From a virus: a stretch of 64,000 nucleotides of DNA. The position numbers and the translations under genes were made by a program. Below the pieces are notes generated by a model, which was given only the letters and a program-made list of their open reading frames with translations, was not told where the DNA came from and ran no database searches. Of this stretch, positions 34,195 through 44,156 are shown piece by piece. The first letter of the stretch is position 1. Every line of letters starts with the position of its first letter. The stretch spans positions 1 through 64,000 of IMG/VR virus record IMGVR_UViG_3300031227_011455. One strand, given 5' to 3'.

Positions 34195-36405
34195 TTAGAA
34201 TAATCTAATAACCTCATCTGTCTCAATAGAATCAATATGTCTATGAGATATGATGTTAATAGATTTTCCTTTTATCATTGATCTTAGCAAAGATGAAACA
34301 TATGCTATATTTTCATCATCTAAGCTATCAAACACCTCATCTAATAATAAGATATTTGTTTTCATATTTTGAACTTCATTTTGTAGATCGCAAAGAGATA
34401 ATAAAATTGCAATATCAATAATTCTTGTTTGTCCTCCAGATAATTGCTTCCTATTATCTGCTTTTGTTTTAGTATCCAAAACATTAACATTTATTTTATC
34501 TCTATATTCTCCTGATTTTGTAGTTGATAGTGTGTCAAAACTTACAATATATCTATTTCCAATCATTTCTAAATAACTTGAGACTGAAGAATTTAAAAAT
34601 GGAATAGATTCATCAATTAATAAAGATGGAATACCAGATGACGAAAATCCTTGTTTCCAAAAATTTAATATCTCTAAAATTTCTATTATTTTATTTTTCT
34701 CTTCTACAAAACATTCTTTTTCTTTTTCTAAAATATCTTTTTTATTTATGTAATTTTCTAATATATCATTGTTAAATTCTTCATTTTCTTTTTGTGAAAT
34801 TGAATTTTCACTACTTGTAATATTAATTTTAATTTCTTGCATCTTATCATCAATTGACTTCTTCTCATCTAGAAGTTTAATTAATTTATCTTTTTTGATG
34901 ATTAGATTATTTATCTTATCTGTATATGTATTTTTCTTTAAAGAAAATTCTTTTTCTATACCAGATTTTTTATTTTCAAATGTATCATTTAATATCTTAA
35001 TTGCATTGTCTAACTTTTGTTTTGTTTCTTTTAAATTTTTATTAAACTCTTCCTCAAATGTAGAGATTGATAAATCTATTTCCGATTTTGATTTCTTTAT
35101 CAAATTTTCAACTTCTTCTAATTTTTTATATGCTTCTTTTATAGTAGTATTATGCTTTATATTATCTAAATTTAAGGTTTCATTTGAATTTACTAAATTA
35201 TTTAATTCATTAAGTAAATGGTTTTTTACAGAATCATCTGTTAATTTTTTACCACATGTTGGACATACAGATTCTGATTTATTTAAAGATGTCTCTAATT
35301 TTAAAATTTCTGGTATATTTTTTTCAAATTGTTTATTATTAATTGTGATAGCTTTGTTATGATCAGATTTAACATTTGATAATTCATTAATAATTATTTG
35401 CATTTCAGATTTATATTCTTGAAAATCACTATTTACTTTAGAAATTGATTCTATATTCTTAAGTCTTTTTTCAGATATAAAATTTGAAAATTTTGAATTA
35501 AATTCTGATTCTTTTAAAGATCTTGAATCCACCAATGACTTTAATAAATTATTTTGATCCGATATAATATTATTTATCTCATTCTGAATTATTGATATTT
35601 CTTGAGATAGTTCGATCATGGTATTATCATTGATATCTTTATATAAATTTCGTTTCTCACTTAACTCTCTTAATTCAATATTTAAATTAGTAATTAAGCG
35701 AGTTAACTCCGCAATTTCCTGTCTTTTTTCATCTTCATGTTTTTTTATTTTATCATGAAGTAATAATATCTGAGAATTTGCATCAATTAATAAACTTGAA
35801 TTTAATGATACGCTTTTTTCTAATTCATCTAAATTAAATTTTAATATTTTAATTCTCTTTGTAGTTTCATCATAAAATAATACATAATCATCAAGTTGTA
35901 GAACTTTTCTAAAAATATCTTTTTTTTCAGACTCAGTTAAATCAGTGAAAAAATCTTTAACCTTTTGACCAAATAATAAAGTATTATTAAATAATTTTTG
36001 AGGGATTAATAATTTTTCAATTTCAGGAAGGACTTCCTTTTGACCTTTTTTGTATGGTTTTAATTCACCATTTTTAAATAACAAAACTGTATCGCCAAAT
36101 TTTGAATGATTAATATATCTATCAACTCTATAACTATTAACTATTTCTGGTTCTTCTATTGATGTAAATTCAACAAAGGTATGACAGTTTTTTCCTGTTT
36201 CATTATTTACTAGTTCATCTGATCTTATACCTTTTGTTCCGCTTCCAAATATAGTTACTGGTAGACACTCAAATATAGTTGACTTTCCAGCTCCATTTGG
36301 ACCAGTGATCATAATAATTTTATCATCTTGAAATTCATATTCCATTAATTCCGTATAACATGCAAAATTTTCCATTCCAACTTTTTTAAAATTAATATCT
36401 TTCAT
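34195..36405 (-). CDS. SbcC/Rad50-like ATPase (T4 gp46-like)
   Basis: This 736-residue SMC-type protein has Walker A ITGPNGAGKST (33-43), two long coiled-coil arms, a zinc hook CPTCGK near residue 380, the signature LSGGQTRIIDIA, Walker B NILLLDEVFDSLD near 688 and the ISHR switch histidine. With SbcD it forms the Mre11-Rad50-type nuclease that processes DNA ends in recombination-dependent replication and degrades host DNA in T4. Two small genes separate it from the SbcD gene upstream. Confidence 0.95.
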   Translation of the reverse strand: MKDINFKKVGMENFACYTELMEYEFQDDKIIMITGPNGAGKSTIFECLPVTIFGSGTKGIRSDELVNNETGKNCHTFVEFTSIEEPEIVNSYRVDRYINHSKFGDTVLLFKNGELKPYKKGQKEVLPEIEKLLIPQKLFNNTLLFGQKVKDFFTDLTESEKKDIFRKVLQLDDYVLFYDETTKRIKILKFNLDELEKSVSLNSSLLIDANSQILLLHDKIKKHEDEKRQEIAELTRLITNLNIELRELSEKRNLYKDINDNTMIELSQEISIIQNEINNIISDQNNLLKSLVDSRSLKESEFNSKFSNFISEKRLKNIESISKVNSDFQEYKSEMQIIINELSNVKSDHNKAITINNKQFEKNIPEILKLETSLNKSESVCPTCGKKLTDDSVKNHLLNELNNLVNSNETLNLDNIKHNTTIKEAYKKLEEVENLIKKSKSEIDLSISTFEEEFNKNLKETKQKLDNAIKILNDTFENKKSGIEKEFSLKKNTYTDKINNLIIKKDKLIKLLDEKKSIDDKMQEIKINITSSENSISQKENEEFNNDILENYINKKDILEKEKECFVEEKNKIIEILEILNFWKQGFSSSGIPSLLIDESIPFLNSSVSSYLEMIGNRYIVSFDTLSTTKSGEYRDKINVNVLDTKTKADNRKQLSGGQTRIIDIAILLSLCDLQNEVQNMKTNILLLDEVFDSLDDENIAYVSSLLRSMIKGKSINIISHRHIDSIETDEVIRLF

Positions 36406-36416
36406 TTTTCACCTTA

Positions 36417-36716
36417 TTACCATGAAACTCTTATTAAATAATTTCCTTCTTCAATTTTTTCTCTTTTACAAAGTTCTTGTAATATTAAATGAGCACTTAA
36501 CTTATCTTTATATCCATTAATAAATTCTATAATATTTTCCTTTTCAAAATCAAATAGACCTTCATCTTTTTTAACATTCATATATAATTTTTCTACATCA
36601 TTATTTACTTCTTCACAATTAGGAAAAGAATAACTATCTTCGCCGTCAAAGAAATTGTCATTTACTAATTTTTCAAGTTCATAATATTCCATTAAATTAA
36701 CTTCAATTGTTTTCAT
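36417..36716 (-). CDS. hypothetical protein
   Basis: This 99-residue acidic protein lies between the SbcD and SbcC genes, its ATG overlapping the stop of the 36716-36910 gene. Helical; no family recognised. Confidence 0.6.
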   Translation of the reverse strand: MKTIEVNLMEYYELEKLVNDNFFDGEDSYSFPNCEEVNNDVEKLYMNVKKDEGLFDFEKENIIEFINGYKDKLSAHLILQELCKREKIEEGNYLIRVSW

Positions 36717-36910
36717 TAATCATCCTCCTCTTCTATTCCTGATAGGTCTATTTTATGAGGTCCTCTTGTAACTTCACATATGATTTCTTTTTCTAAAGCA
36801 TAAAATACAAATTTTTCTGGTTTATTTTTAACTCTTGGATCATTATGTATTTCATTTCTCCAAACTCTTAACTTATGTTCTTCTTGATCGTCAATAATAA
36901 AAGTAATCAT
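36716..36910 (-). CDS. hypothetical protein
   Basis: This 64-residue protein (MITFIIDDQEEHKLRVW) overlaps the SbcD stop by four bases and ends in an acidic tail. It contains PEKFVFYALEKEIIC. No family recognised. Confidence 0.6.
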   Translation of the reverse strand: MITFIIDDQEEHKLRVWRNEIHNDPRVKNKPEKFVFYALEKEIICEVTRGPHKIDLSGIEEEDD

Positions 36911-37908
36911 GATAAAGATGACTCCATAATTTCCAATGCTATATTTTTATATTTATCTCTTTTATCTTGAGGTATTTCTTTTATTTCTAAAAATCTATCT
37001 AATTTATCTGATCTGGTCATTGTTGACGTTATCCCTCTATTGGTAATATCTTTCTCTTGTTTGTCGATTATTTCAAAATCATTCTTATATTCTGATAAAT
37101 CTAAATCATCTGTTTTAATTAATTTAATTGTATTATTTCCTGTTTTTAAATCTCTTACTTTACTTAAAATTTCATCTTTATTATCTTTTGTTATATTAAA
37201 TTCTAAATATTTTTTATATCCAGTTGTTGGTATATATTTTTCTTCTCCGGTTTTTGAATTAAAAACAACAAATCTTTTTTCTTGATTTTTATCATTCCAA
37301 TCTAAATGAGTTGATGATCCAATATATACAACATTTCCAACTTCTTGAGGTATATGATAATGACCAAAATAAGCTTTTTTATATTGTTTTAAATCTTTTA
37401 AACCTATATCAGATACAAGAGATATGCCACTATTCAAAACACCTTCATTTAATCCTAAATGTGCCATTAAATATTCTGATTTTCCATGTTTTATATCATC
37501 TATCATATTTTTAGGATTCCAAGGAACAAACAACATGTTTTCTATCATTGTTGTTTTATGAATAGTTGTTACATTAGATTCATTATCTAAACATTTTGTT
37601 GCTGGAACACCATTACCTGTAAGATCTGACATATCATGATTACCATCTAGTATAATCCAATCAATATTTTTTGAATCTCTAATTATATCTAATAATACAG
37701 ATTGTCCAGTTGCATGAATTAGGTTTTTATTATGAAAAACATCTCCAAGAATAGTTATAACATAAATTAAGTTATTTAAACAATATGAAATTACATCATA
37801 TAATGCATTATTTAAACCATCTAATCTTTCAGTTAAACCAGATTTAGAAATAACTTTATCATTACTATATGATGAAAAATGTAAATCTGCTATCATTGCT
37901 ATTTTCAT
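36907..37908 (-). CDS. SbcD/Mre11-like nuclease (T4 gp47-like)
   Basis: This 333-residue calcineurin-fold phosphoesterase has all metal-binding motifs in order: MIADLHFS (D7, H9 region), ILGDVFHNKN, LDGNHDM, MAHLGL and FGHYHIPQ. It is the nuclease partner of the SbcC-like ATPase encoded just downstream. ATG overlaps the stop of the 37905 gene. Confidence 0.93.
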   Translation of the reverse strand: MKIAMIADLHFSSYSNDKVISKSGLTERLDGLNNALYDVISYCLNNLIYVITILGDVFHNKNLIHATGQSVLLDIIRDSKNIDWIILDGNHDMSDLTGNGVPATKCLDNESNVTTIHKTTMIENMLFVPWNPKNMIDDIKHGKSEYLMAHLGLNEGVLNSGISLVSDIGLKDLKQYKKAYFGHYHIPQEVGNVVYIGSSTHLDWNDKNQEKRFVVFNSKTGEEKYIPTTGYKKYLEFNITKDNKDEILSKVRDLKTGNNTIKLIKTDDLDLSEYKNDFEIIDKQEKDITNRGITSTMTRSDKLDRFLEIKEIPQDKRDKYKNIALEIMESSLS

Positions 37909-38138
37909 TTATTATTATCTCCAACATATTCAACTTCAATGTCTTTTCCTTCATGATTTTCTAAAAATTTTTCAGAACATTTTAATTCCAAAATATTTGG
38001 AATAGTGCAACAACCAGCAGCATAACAAGATAAATTATATGAATAACCAAAGGGATGATATATAACTTTTGTAATTTTTAATCTATGACCTAGAAAATAA
38101 ACTAAATAATTTTTTTTATACTTTGATTTTGTTTCCAT
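37905..38138 (-). CDS. hypothetical protein
   Basis: This 77-residue protein contains YNLSCYAAGCCTIPN with three cysteines and an acidic C-terminus. It overlaps the SbcD start by four bases. No family recognised. Confidence 0.6.
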   Translation of the reverse strand: METKSKYKKNYLVYFLGHRLKITKVIYHPFGYSYNLSCYAAGCCTIPNILELKCSEKFLENHEGKDIEVEYVGDNNK

Positions 38139-38141
38139 TTA

Positions 38142-38513
38142 TCAACTCATCCTTGTAGTCGAAAATATTTTAATATCTTCCTTAGAAATATTAAATAAAT
38201 CTGAAATTATTTTAATTTCTTTAACCATCTTATTATAATCTATTTCTATACATTCATCACATTCATCAATATCAAATGTTTTTCCAATTAAAATTTCATC
38301 TTCACTATTTAATCCACATTCCGTTCCATACATAAAAGATAATCCATTTTTGTTTATTATTATCCTTAGATCATCTATATTTTTAATATCTTCTTCAAAA
38401 ATTCTTAATCCATTCTCTACTATAGATTTTAAATCTTCCCAATCCATTTTAAAACCAATTAGAATATAAGATGTTGATGAACTATTTGTTACAAAATCAC
38501 TTTTTATTTTCAT
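38142..38513 (-). CDS. protein with TNSSST leader motif, copy 1
   Basis: This 123-residue protein begins MKIKSDFVTNSSSTSYI, then continues with an unrelated acidic sequence (DECDECIEIDYN near 80). The leader is nearly identical to those of the genes at 46272 and 46713. FVTNSSSxSF-type N-termini occur in many uncharacterised bacterial proteins, so it is likely a processing, modification or targeting signal. No function is known for the rest. Confidence 0.7.
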   Translation of the reverse strand: MKIKSDFVTNSSSTSYILIGFKMDWEDLKSIVENGLRIFEEDIKNIDDLRIIINKNGLSFMYGTECGLNSEDEILIGKTFDIDECDECIEIDYNKMVKEIKIISDLFNISKEDIKIFSTTRMS

Positions 38514-38820
38514 TAATTTTATTTATCCTTTCTTTTATTTTTGGAGCATTAAGATTTATTATTGTATCAGGAAAATCACAACCAACTCTTTTTATAATTA
38601 CAGTATATTCCTTTTTTAAAATATAATCATATATTCCATCATGAAAATCATCTATTTCAAAATATTCAAAAGGAAAATTATAATTTGCACACATTCCAAA
38701 TTTTTGCTCTCCATCTTCTTTTAATTTATCTAAGAAAATATTTAATTGTTTGCATGCATTATTATTTCCACAATTAATTTTTAAATCATCTGGTATTAAA
38801 ACTATATAACAACATGCCAT
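38497..38820 (-). CDS. hypothetical protein
   Basis: This 107-residue protein begins MACCYIVLIPDDLKINC and includes several cysteines and aromatic residues. It overlaps the TNSSST gene by 17 bases. No family recognised. Confidence 0.6.
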   Translation of the reverse strand: MACCYIVLIPDDLKINCGNNNACKQLNIFLDKLKEDGEQKFGMCANYNFPFEYFEIDDFHDGIYDYILKKEYTVIIKRVGCDFPDTIINLNAPKIKERINKINENKK

Positions 38821-38823
38821 AAT

Positions 38824-39186
38824 TTAATTACCTTTCTTATTTTCATTTATTCCACCCGGTAATTTTTTAAAAACATTCCCTTCATTTTCCTCACCATAAT
38901 ATCCTGATAATGTTACATAATCACCATTGATTAAACAGTTACCTCCATATGTAATTCTTTCAATACCATTTACAATAAGTTTTAATCTTCCATAACCAAC
39001 ATCTGAATAAGCTATAACACCATTTTTATCATATTCTTTTATCCAAAGAACTGGTTTTCCTTGACTAACCCAATGATCACAATTATGATCAAAATAAAAA
39101 GGAGATTCTTTAAATAACTTATAACTATTAAATGTTTCTTCTTTTAGATATTGCGGAAGCACTTCTTTTTGTGTTTCTTTTTTCAT
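38824..39186 (-). CDS. hypothetical protein
   Basis: This 120-residue protein contains FKESPFYFDHNCDHWVSQG and VTLSGYYGEE. Probably a compact beta-rich protein; no family recognised. Confidence 0.6.
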   Translation of the reverse strand: MKKETQKEVLPQYLKEETFNSYKLFKESPFYFDHNCDHWVSQGKPVLWIKEYDKNGVIAYSDVGYGRLKLIVNGIERITYGGNCLINGDYVTLSGYYGEENEGNVFKKLPGGINENKKGN

Positions 39187-39189
39187 TCT

Positions 39190-40620
39190 TCATTCATCCT
39201 TTAAAATATTTAAAACTTGTTCTTCTGACAATAAATTTTTCTTTCCATCTTTTTGAACAAACATATATTGTATTTGCCAATTTTTTGATTTATAAAAATC
39301 TAACCTGTTGTAGAATGTTCTTTTAATATCTTTAATACCAATATCAACCATATCAATTATAAGTGGTTGTTTTTTTCCTTCTTTTGGTCTTAAAGATCTT
39401 CCTGTCATTTGTTTAACATTACTAATTGGACTAGACATAATTAAACAATCTTTATCCACGTAATCTACACCATCTCGAGATTTAATTGGTGTAGTAAATG
39501 TTAATTGATTTTCAATTTTATCTAGATTAGCACTACCGGTAAACATAGACTTATCATCGCATTTACAATTTTTATATAATAATTCTAATAATTTAATTCG
39601 TTCACCAACAAAAATTATTCTTCTTCCTTCATTATAAAATTTTTTAATTAATCCATAACAAACAGACATAAATATTTTTGAATTTTTTAATATTTTTAAA
39701 TATCTAGATTTTTGAAAATATCCATCCCAGTATATGTATCTATAACTCTTTGGTAGAAATCCAAAATCAAATAATACAATTGTTACTCTTCCATCCATTG
39801 TGCTAGATTTTCCTTCTGGAATGAATACTTCTCCAAGATGATATTGTATAATATCTGTGTTTCCATCCCATCTATAAGGTGTTGCTGAAAGTCCAAATGA
39901 TATTTTACATGGTATATGAATAGAACACTCAGAAAATGTTGGAGCACCAATTGTGGTATGAACTTCATCTGCTATGAAAATTCCAATATTTGCATTATTT
40001 AATTCTGTTAAAAATTCTATTCTGTTTCTTTTTAGAATGGATGTAAAAGTTTGATCAGTACAAATGATAATTGATTTTTTTAAAGTTTCTTTAAAATTTT
40101 TTGATGTTAAAGTTCCAATTTCATCTTCGCTTATATCTGTGTATGATAAAAATCCTTGTTTTTTATCTGGTGTTCCAGGACCAGTCCATTGTTGAACAAG
40201 GCTCCCTCTATGAACTAATATAAATGTTTTCTTTTTTAATTCTGAAACTGCATAAATACTAACCACAGTTTTTCCTGACCCAGGTTCAGCTTCAATAATA
40301 CCATTTTTATTTGTTAGCATATAATTTACTATGTTTTTTTGTAACTCATCACGTAATTCAATATTATGATTAATATTTATATCTTGACCATCATTAATTT
40401 TATCAACTATTTCATAATTATCAATATATTTTTCAATTGGAAAAAATCTGGGAATCTTTAATATATTTTTACCTTCTATATAATATTTATTTGTAATATA
40501 GATTGAAGTTTGATATTGTTTAGCATGTCTTGTTAGTTCATGTTTTATTAAATTGTAAAATTCCTGGTTTTCATAATCTCTTGGAATGCAAATCCCTGAA
40601 CTTTTAATTAGTTTTATCAT
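39190..40620 (-). CDS. superfamily 2 DNA helicase (T4 UvsW-like)
   Basis: This 476-residue helicase has motif I EAEPGSGKTVV, motif Ia FILVHRGSLVQQW, motif II IADEVHT (DEVH), motif III LSATPYRWDG, motif V region KDCLIMSSPIS and motif VI QMTGRSLRPK. Length and N-terminal extension fit UvsW-type helicases that remodel recombination and replication forks. It shares the replication/recombination role with SbcC/SbcD. Confidence 0.9.
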   Translation of the reverse strand: MIKLIKSSGICIPRDYENQEFYNLIKHELTRHAKQYQTSIYITNKYYIEGKNILKIPRFFPIEKYIDNYEIVDKINDGQDININHNIELRDELQKNIVNYMLTNKNGIIEAEPGSGKTVVSIYAVSELKKKTFILVHRGSLVQQWTGPGTPDKKQGFLSYTDISEDEIGTLTSKNFKETLKKSIIICTDQTFTSILKRNRIEFLTELNNANIGIFIADEVHTTIGAPTFSECSIHIPCKISFGLSATPYRWDGNTDIIQYHLGEVFIPEGKSSTMDGRVTIVLFDFGFLPKSYRYIYWDGYFQKSRYLKILKNSKIFMSVCYGLIKKFYNEGRRIIFVGERIKLLELLYKNCKCDDKSMFTGSANLDKIENQLTFTTPIKSRDGVDYVDKDCLIMSSPISNVKQMTGRSLRPKEGKKQPLIIDMVDIGIKDIKRTFYNRLDFYKSKNWQIQYMFVQKDGKKNLLSEEQVLNILKDE

Positions 40621-40631
40621 TTTAATGAACC

Positions 40632-42089
40632 TTATACAAAAAGTTTAATGTTAGAAGGAACTTCATATTGTTTTTGATTGTCAATTAAATCTTCAAATGT
40701 TAGAATTTGTATTTTATAGACATCTCCAATTTTTCCGTATCCGTTTGGTCCGTATGCTATCATATTCATATCTTTAGTTACTTGATTTGCAAAAGTTATA
40801 TAAACACCAATATCATTTTTTCCGTTTCCAACTTCAGAACAAAATGCTTTAAAATGATTTAAATTTGAACCTTTAGTTACTTGAACTATTCCTTTTTTAT
40901 ATTCATTATTAAATTTAAAAGTAAATCGTCCATCAATAGACCCATCATGAACTTTTTTGTCATTTCCAGTAACTCCATTTAAATAATACCTTATGGTAAT
41001 TTCTTCTAATTCAAAAGTACTAACTGATTTACCAATTAAATTTTTTTCAACTAAATCTCTTAATTCTTTTGATGATTTAGGTATACCATAAACATAAAAG
41101 TCTTTTTTTAAAACTTTCTTTTCTTGTAATAGTCTTTCAATTGTAATTTGTAAAGCTCTTGTATTTAAATCAGTACCTATAAATTTTCTACTAGATTTAA
41201 CAGATTCAATAATTGTTGTTCCACCACCCATAAAGAAGTCAGCAATTAAATCTCCAGTATTTGAACCTGTCAAGATAATTCTTTCTAACAATTTCCTGGG
41301 TTTTTGAGTTGGATATAATCTTTCTGACGCCATAGCATTTATTGTAGGGATATCTGTCCAGACATCTCTCATATTAGCATAATCTAAATATTCTTTAGTT
41401 CCATCTGGATATTTTGGATTTGTTCCAGGTCTAAAATGATAAGTATATTTTCCTTTATCATCTTCAAATATTTCATTCCCTTTGTATATTGCTTGATTAA
41501 TTGAATTTGTTTCTTTTCTTTCTCTTTGGGGATTATATGTATATCTATTAGTTTTTGAATAAAATAAAATTACATCATGTTTTGATGCAAAAGCTCTGTT
41601 TCCAATACCTCCTGTTTTATAAGACCAAATTATTTCATTTCTAAAATTATTACTTCCAAAAATATAATCTAAAATAATCTTAATATAATGACTCATAGTT
41701 GGGTCACAATGATAGAAAAATGTTCCTGAATCTTTTAAAGTTTCTCTCATAAGTGAACACCGAATAGACATCATTGTAAGATAACAGATGTAAGATTTTA
41801 AAATATTAGATTTTTCCAATGAATATAAAAAACTATATAAATTAAAATTTTCATTTTTTAAATATTCTAATTCATCATAATATGCATAAACAGACCAAAT
41901 ATCATTAAATGCTTCTTCAGATGTTTGACTATCATTTTTAAAAGGAATATTATAAGTCCTATTACTATTAAATGGAGGATCAATATAAATTAAATCTATA
42001 AAGTTATTTTTTCCTACTTGTTTGCATCCACTTAAATAATTTAAATTATCAGCCAAAATTATAGAATTTGATTGTCCAAACATTTCCAT
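40632..42089 (-). CDS. DNA N6-adenine/N4-cytosine methyltransferase with C-terminal Mrr-like domain
   Basis: This 485-residue protein has the catalytic DLIYIDPPFNSN (DPPF) near residue 34-42 and the later SAM-binding DFFMGGGTT near 286, the order of beta-class amino-methyltransferases. After residue 380 comes DGSIDGRFTF...GIVQVTKGSNLNHF...DIGVYITF, resembling the (G)IDGRI...VQVKGG...iGvfit domain fused to some methyltransferases and related to Mrr-type endonuclease folds. The usual VK is VTK here, so nuclease activity is doubtful. The phage may use it to protect its DNA from restriction. Confidence 0.88.
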   Translation of the reverse strand: MEMFGQSNSIILADNLNYLSGCKQVGKNNFIDLIYIDPPFNSNRTYNIPFKNDSQTSEEAFNDIWSVYAYYDELEYLKNENFNLYSFLYSLEKSNILKSYICYLTMMSIRCSLMRETLKDSGTFFYHCDPTMSHYIKIILDYIFGSNNFRNEIIWSYKTGGIGNRAFASKHDVILFYSKTNRYTYNPQRERKETNSINQAIYKGNEIFEDDKGKYTYHFRPGTNPKYPDGTKEYLDYANMRDVWTDIPTINAMASERLYPTQKPRKLLERIILTGSNTGDLIADFFMGGGTTIIESVKSSRKFIGTDLNTRALQITIERLLQEKKVLKKDFYVYGIPKSSKELRDLVEKNLIGKSVSTFELEEITIRYYLNGVTGNDKKVHDGSIDGRFTFKFNNEYKKGIVQVTKGSNLNHFKAFCSEVGNGKNDIGVYITFANQVTKDMNMIAYGPNGYGKIGDVYKIQILTFEDLIDNQKQYEVPSNIKLFV

Positions 42090-42113
42090 ATTAACTCCTT
42101 TAAAATTTTATTT

Positions 42114-42530
42114 TTAATCTTTCTTATATGTTGATTTCGATGTACTTGTTTCCCATATACTAACAGAATCAATAAATATAGTATGATCATATGTAATTGC
42201 TAAAACATCTGCAAGTTTAAAATATAAAAATCTGCAAAGAACTTCAGAAGTAGGATCAGAATCAAAAGAATGTATTTCACAATCCAAATCTTTAATTTTT
42301 TCTTTATCACATTTATTTATAAACATACCATGATCCCAACTATCAATTTGACTATTTACAAGTTCTTTTAGTTCTGAAAAATCAATAACCATATCATTTT
42401 CATTTAAAAAATTGGATCTAACTGTAACTTCAATTGATAGATTATGTCCATGCCATAAAAAACACCTGTTTAAATTTTTACTCAGACGGTGAGAAATTGG
42501 AACTTCAAAAATTTTTGTTAAATAAAACAT
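42114..42530 (-). CDS. queD: QueD-like 6-carboxy-tetrahydropterin synthase
   Basis: This 138-residue protein has the PTPS/QueD pattern: FEVPISHRLS (first zinc His), NRCFLWHGHNLSIEV (catalytic Cys plus HGH zinc ligands), MVIDFSELK, DSWDHGMFIN and the PTSEVLCRF segment. QueD turns dihydroneopterin triphosphate, the product of FolE2, into CPH4 on the way to preQ0. FolE2 is in the same window but QueE and QueC are not. GGAGAGAAA precedes the ATG. Confidence 0.88.
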   Translation of the reverse strand: MFYLTKIFEVPISHRLSKNLNRCFLWHGHNLSIEVTVRSNFLNENDMVIDFSELKELVNSQIDSWDHGMFINKCDKEKIKDLDCEIHSFDSDPTSEVLCRFLYFKLADVLAITYDHTIFIDSVSIWETSTSKSTYKKD

Positions 42531-42541
42531 TTTCTCTCCTT

Positions 42542-43858
42542 TTATATACCATGATATTGTTCTAATACAAAATCACCAATATTTTTAATATTATTTTTTA
42601 TTGTTTCTAACTTTTCATTTAATTCATTAAAATCTGCTTTATAAGTTAAAAGTTTTGTTATTCTATATTTTTGAAGAAGATCTTTAATTTTTTCTTTATC
42701 TTCATTAATTTCAATACTAATTTCTTCAACAATTTTATCAACTTCTATTATTTCTTTGTTTTTTAAATATTTAATAAGTGGTTTCTTTAATTTTTCTAAA
42801 AGTTTATGTTCTAAAATTGATAAATTTATTTTAATTTCATTTTCTTTTAACATTCTCATATTTACATTTAAATACATTTTAAACGTATTAACTAACATTT
42901 CATCAACTGATGTAGTCTTTACATTTTTTATTTCGCTATCAAATACATTTATTTCAAATGAAACTGTGCTTGTCAATACACTTTCTAATTTTTTAATAAA
43001 AGTTTTAAATATCTCATCTCTATTTCTTTGTTTTAATACCTCAAAAACTATATGAGTTCCGCCATTATCAGAAGATGATTCATCAATCCATCCAATATCT
43101 TGATTTGATAATTCTTTTTGAAATTTTCCAAGTATTGATTGGAAACTTCTCCCTGGCGGAAATGATTTTATTGCTACCTTACATTTAAGATTACTTATTT
43201 TATAAATTCCCTGAAATATAATACTACCTTTTCCAGTTGTTAATAAATTTTCTAAATCGTCATCTTTAGATAATATTTTACAATTTGTCACAGGTTTAAT
43301 AATTGGTCTCTCTTTTTCCTTACCTAATAAAAATAATAATCTTTTTTTAAGATCATCCAAACTATAACATGGAATTAATGTTTTAAAAGCAAATCCAATC
43401 CCTTCTGTAAATTTCTCACCTAGAAGACAAAATGGAAACATTGTTGGTAGAAAATCTGGCTCATCATCTAATTCTGATTCTTTCCAATCAACATAATTAA
43501 TTAGTCTTAACGCCATATTTAAAGTTTTTTTTGACAGTTTACATTCTGTATATCTTTCTGCTGCTGCAGGACTAGACTCAATCCCTATGTTATTTCCAAA
43601 ATTTCCTTGACCATCTAAAAACCCTTGTTTAACTAATTGAACTATAGTTCCATATGATGTAGCATGAGGATGAAATGATCCTATATTATTACCATCTACT
43701 CTAGCGCACTTTACAAATTTATCTCTCGCAGTAGTGTTTGTTGTTAATAAAACCCTTCTCTCAACTGGTTTTAAACCATCCATAAAATTTGGTAATGCTC
43801 TAGAACTATTAACATATAACCCATAATCTTTATAAAATTTTGGTACTAATGTATCCAA
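42542..43858 (-). CDS. type II DNA topoisomerase medium subunit (GyrA/ParC-like, T4 gp52-like)
   Basis: This 438-residue subunit starts at a TTG at 43858 with GGAGGG eight bases before it. It has ALPNFMDGLKPVERRVLL, the FHPHATSYGT segment, QGNFGNN and the active-site tyrosine in AAERYTECKL (near residue 107). It lacks the C-terminal beta-pinwheel of GyrA, as T4 gp52 does. It breaks and rejoins DNA with the large subunit encoded upstream. Confidence 0.93.
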   Translation of the reverse strand: MDTLVPKFYKDYGLYVNSSRALPNFMDGLKPVERRVLLTTNTTARDKFVKCARVDGNNIGSFHPHATSYGTIVQLVKQGFLDGQGNFGNNIGIESSPAAAERYTECKLSKKTLNMALRLINYVDWKESELDDEPDFLPTMFPFCLLGEKFTEGIGFAFKTLIPCYSLDDLKKRLLFLLGKEKERPIIKPVTNCKILSKDDDLENLLTTGKGSIIFQGIYKISNLKCKVAIKSFPPGRSFQSILGKFQKELSNQDIGWIDESSSDNGGTHIVFEVLKQRNRDEIFKTFIKKLESVLTSTVSFEINVFDSEIKNVKTTSVDEMLVNTFKMYLNVNMRMLKENEIKINLSILEHKLLEKLKKPLIKYLKNKEIIEVDKIVEEISIEINEDKEKIKDLLQKYRITKLLTYKADFNELNEKLETIKNNIKNIGDFVLEQYHGI

Positions 43859-43898
43859 TACTAAATCCCTCCTATTTCTGTCAAATTTAGTTTTCTAA

Positions 43899-44156
43899 TC
43901 ATACAACATCTCCATTTTCAATAATCTTTCTATCTTCATATGGAGCAGTTTTTCTTCTATAAAACTCTAATTTTGAATCTTCCATAGAAGAAGTTATCAT
44001 AGATAAATATTCATAACTTGTTCCTATAATATGTAAGAATAAACATCCTAATTTATAAATGCAATATGTTAATTCACCTTTAGTTTGTATATTAAATGAT
44101 ATTTTTAATAAATCTTTATCAAAAACTTTTCTTCTTTCTTCTTTAATATATGGCAT
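43899..44156 (-). CDS. hypothetical protein between topoisomerase subunits
   Basis: This 85-residue protein (MPYIKEERRKVFDKDLL) contains YCIYKLGCLFLHIIG and lies between the two topoisomerase genes, AGAGGAACAAT upstream. Position resembles a topoisomerase accessory subunit, but the sequence does not match T4 gp60. Confidence 0.6.
   Translation of the reverse strand: MPYIKEERRKVFDKDLLKISFNIQTKGELTYCIYKLGCLFLHIIGTSYEYLSMITSSMEDSKLEFYRRKTAPYEDRKIIENGDVV

Noticed and set aside
34769-35362. Long plus-strand ORF of 197 codons
   Set aside because: It is antisense to the coiled coil of the SbcC-like gene, whose codon bias explains the open frame.
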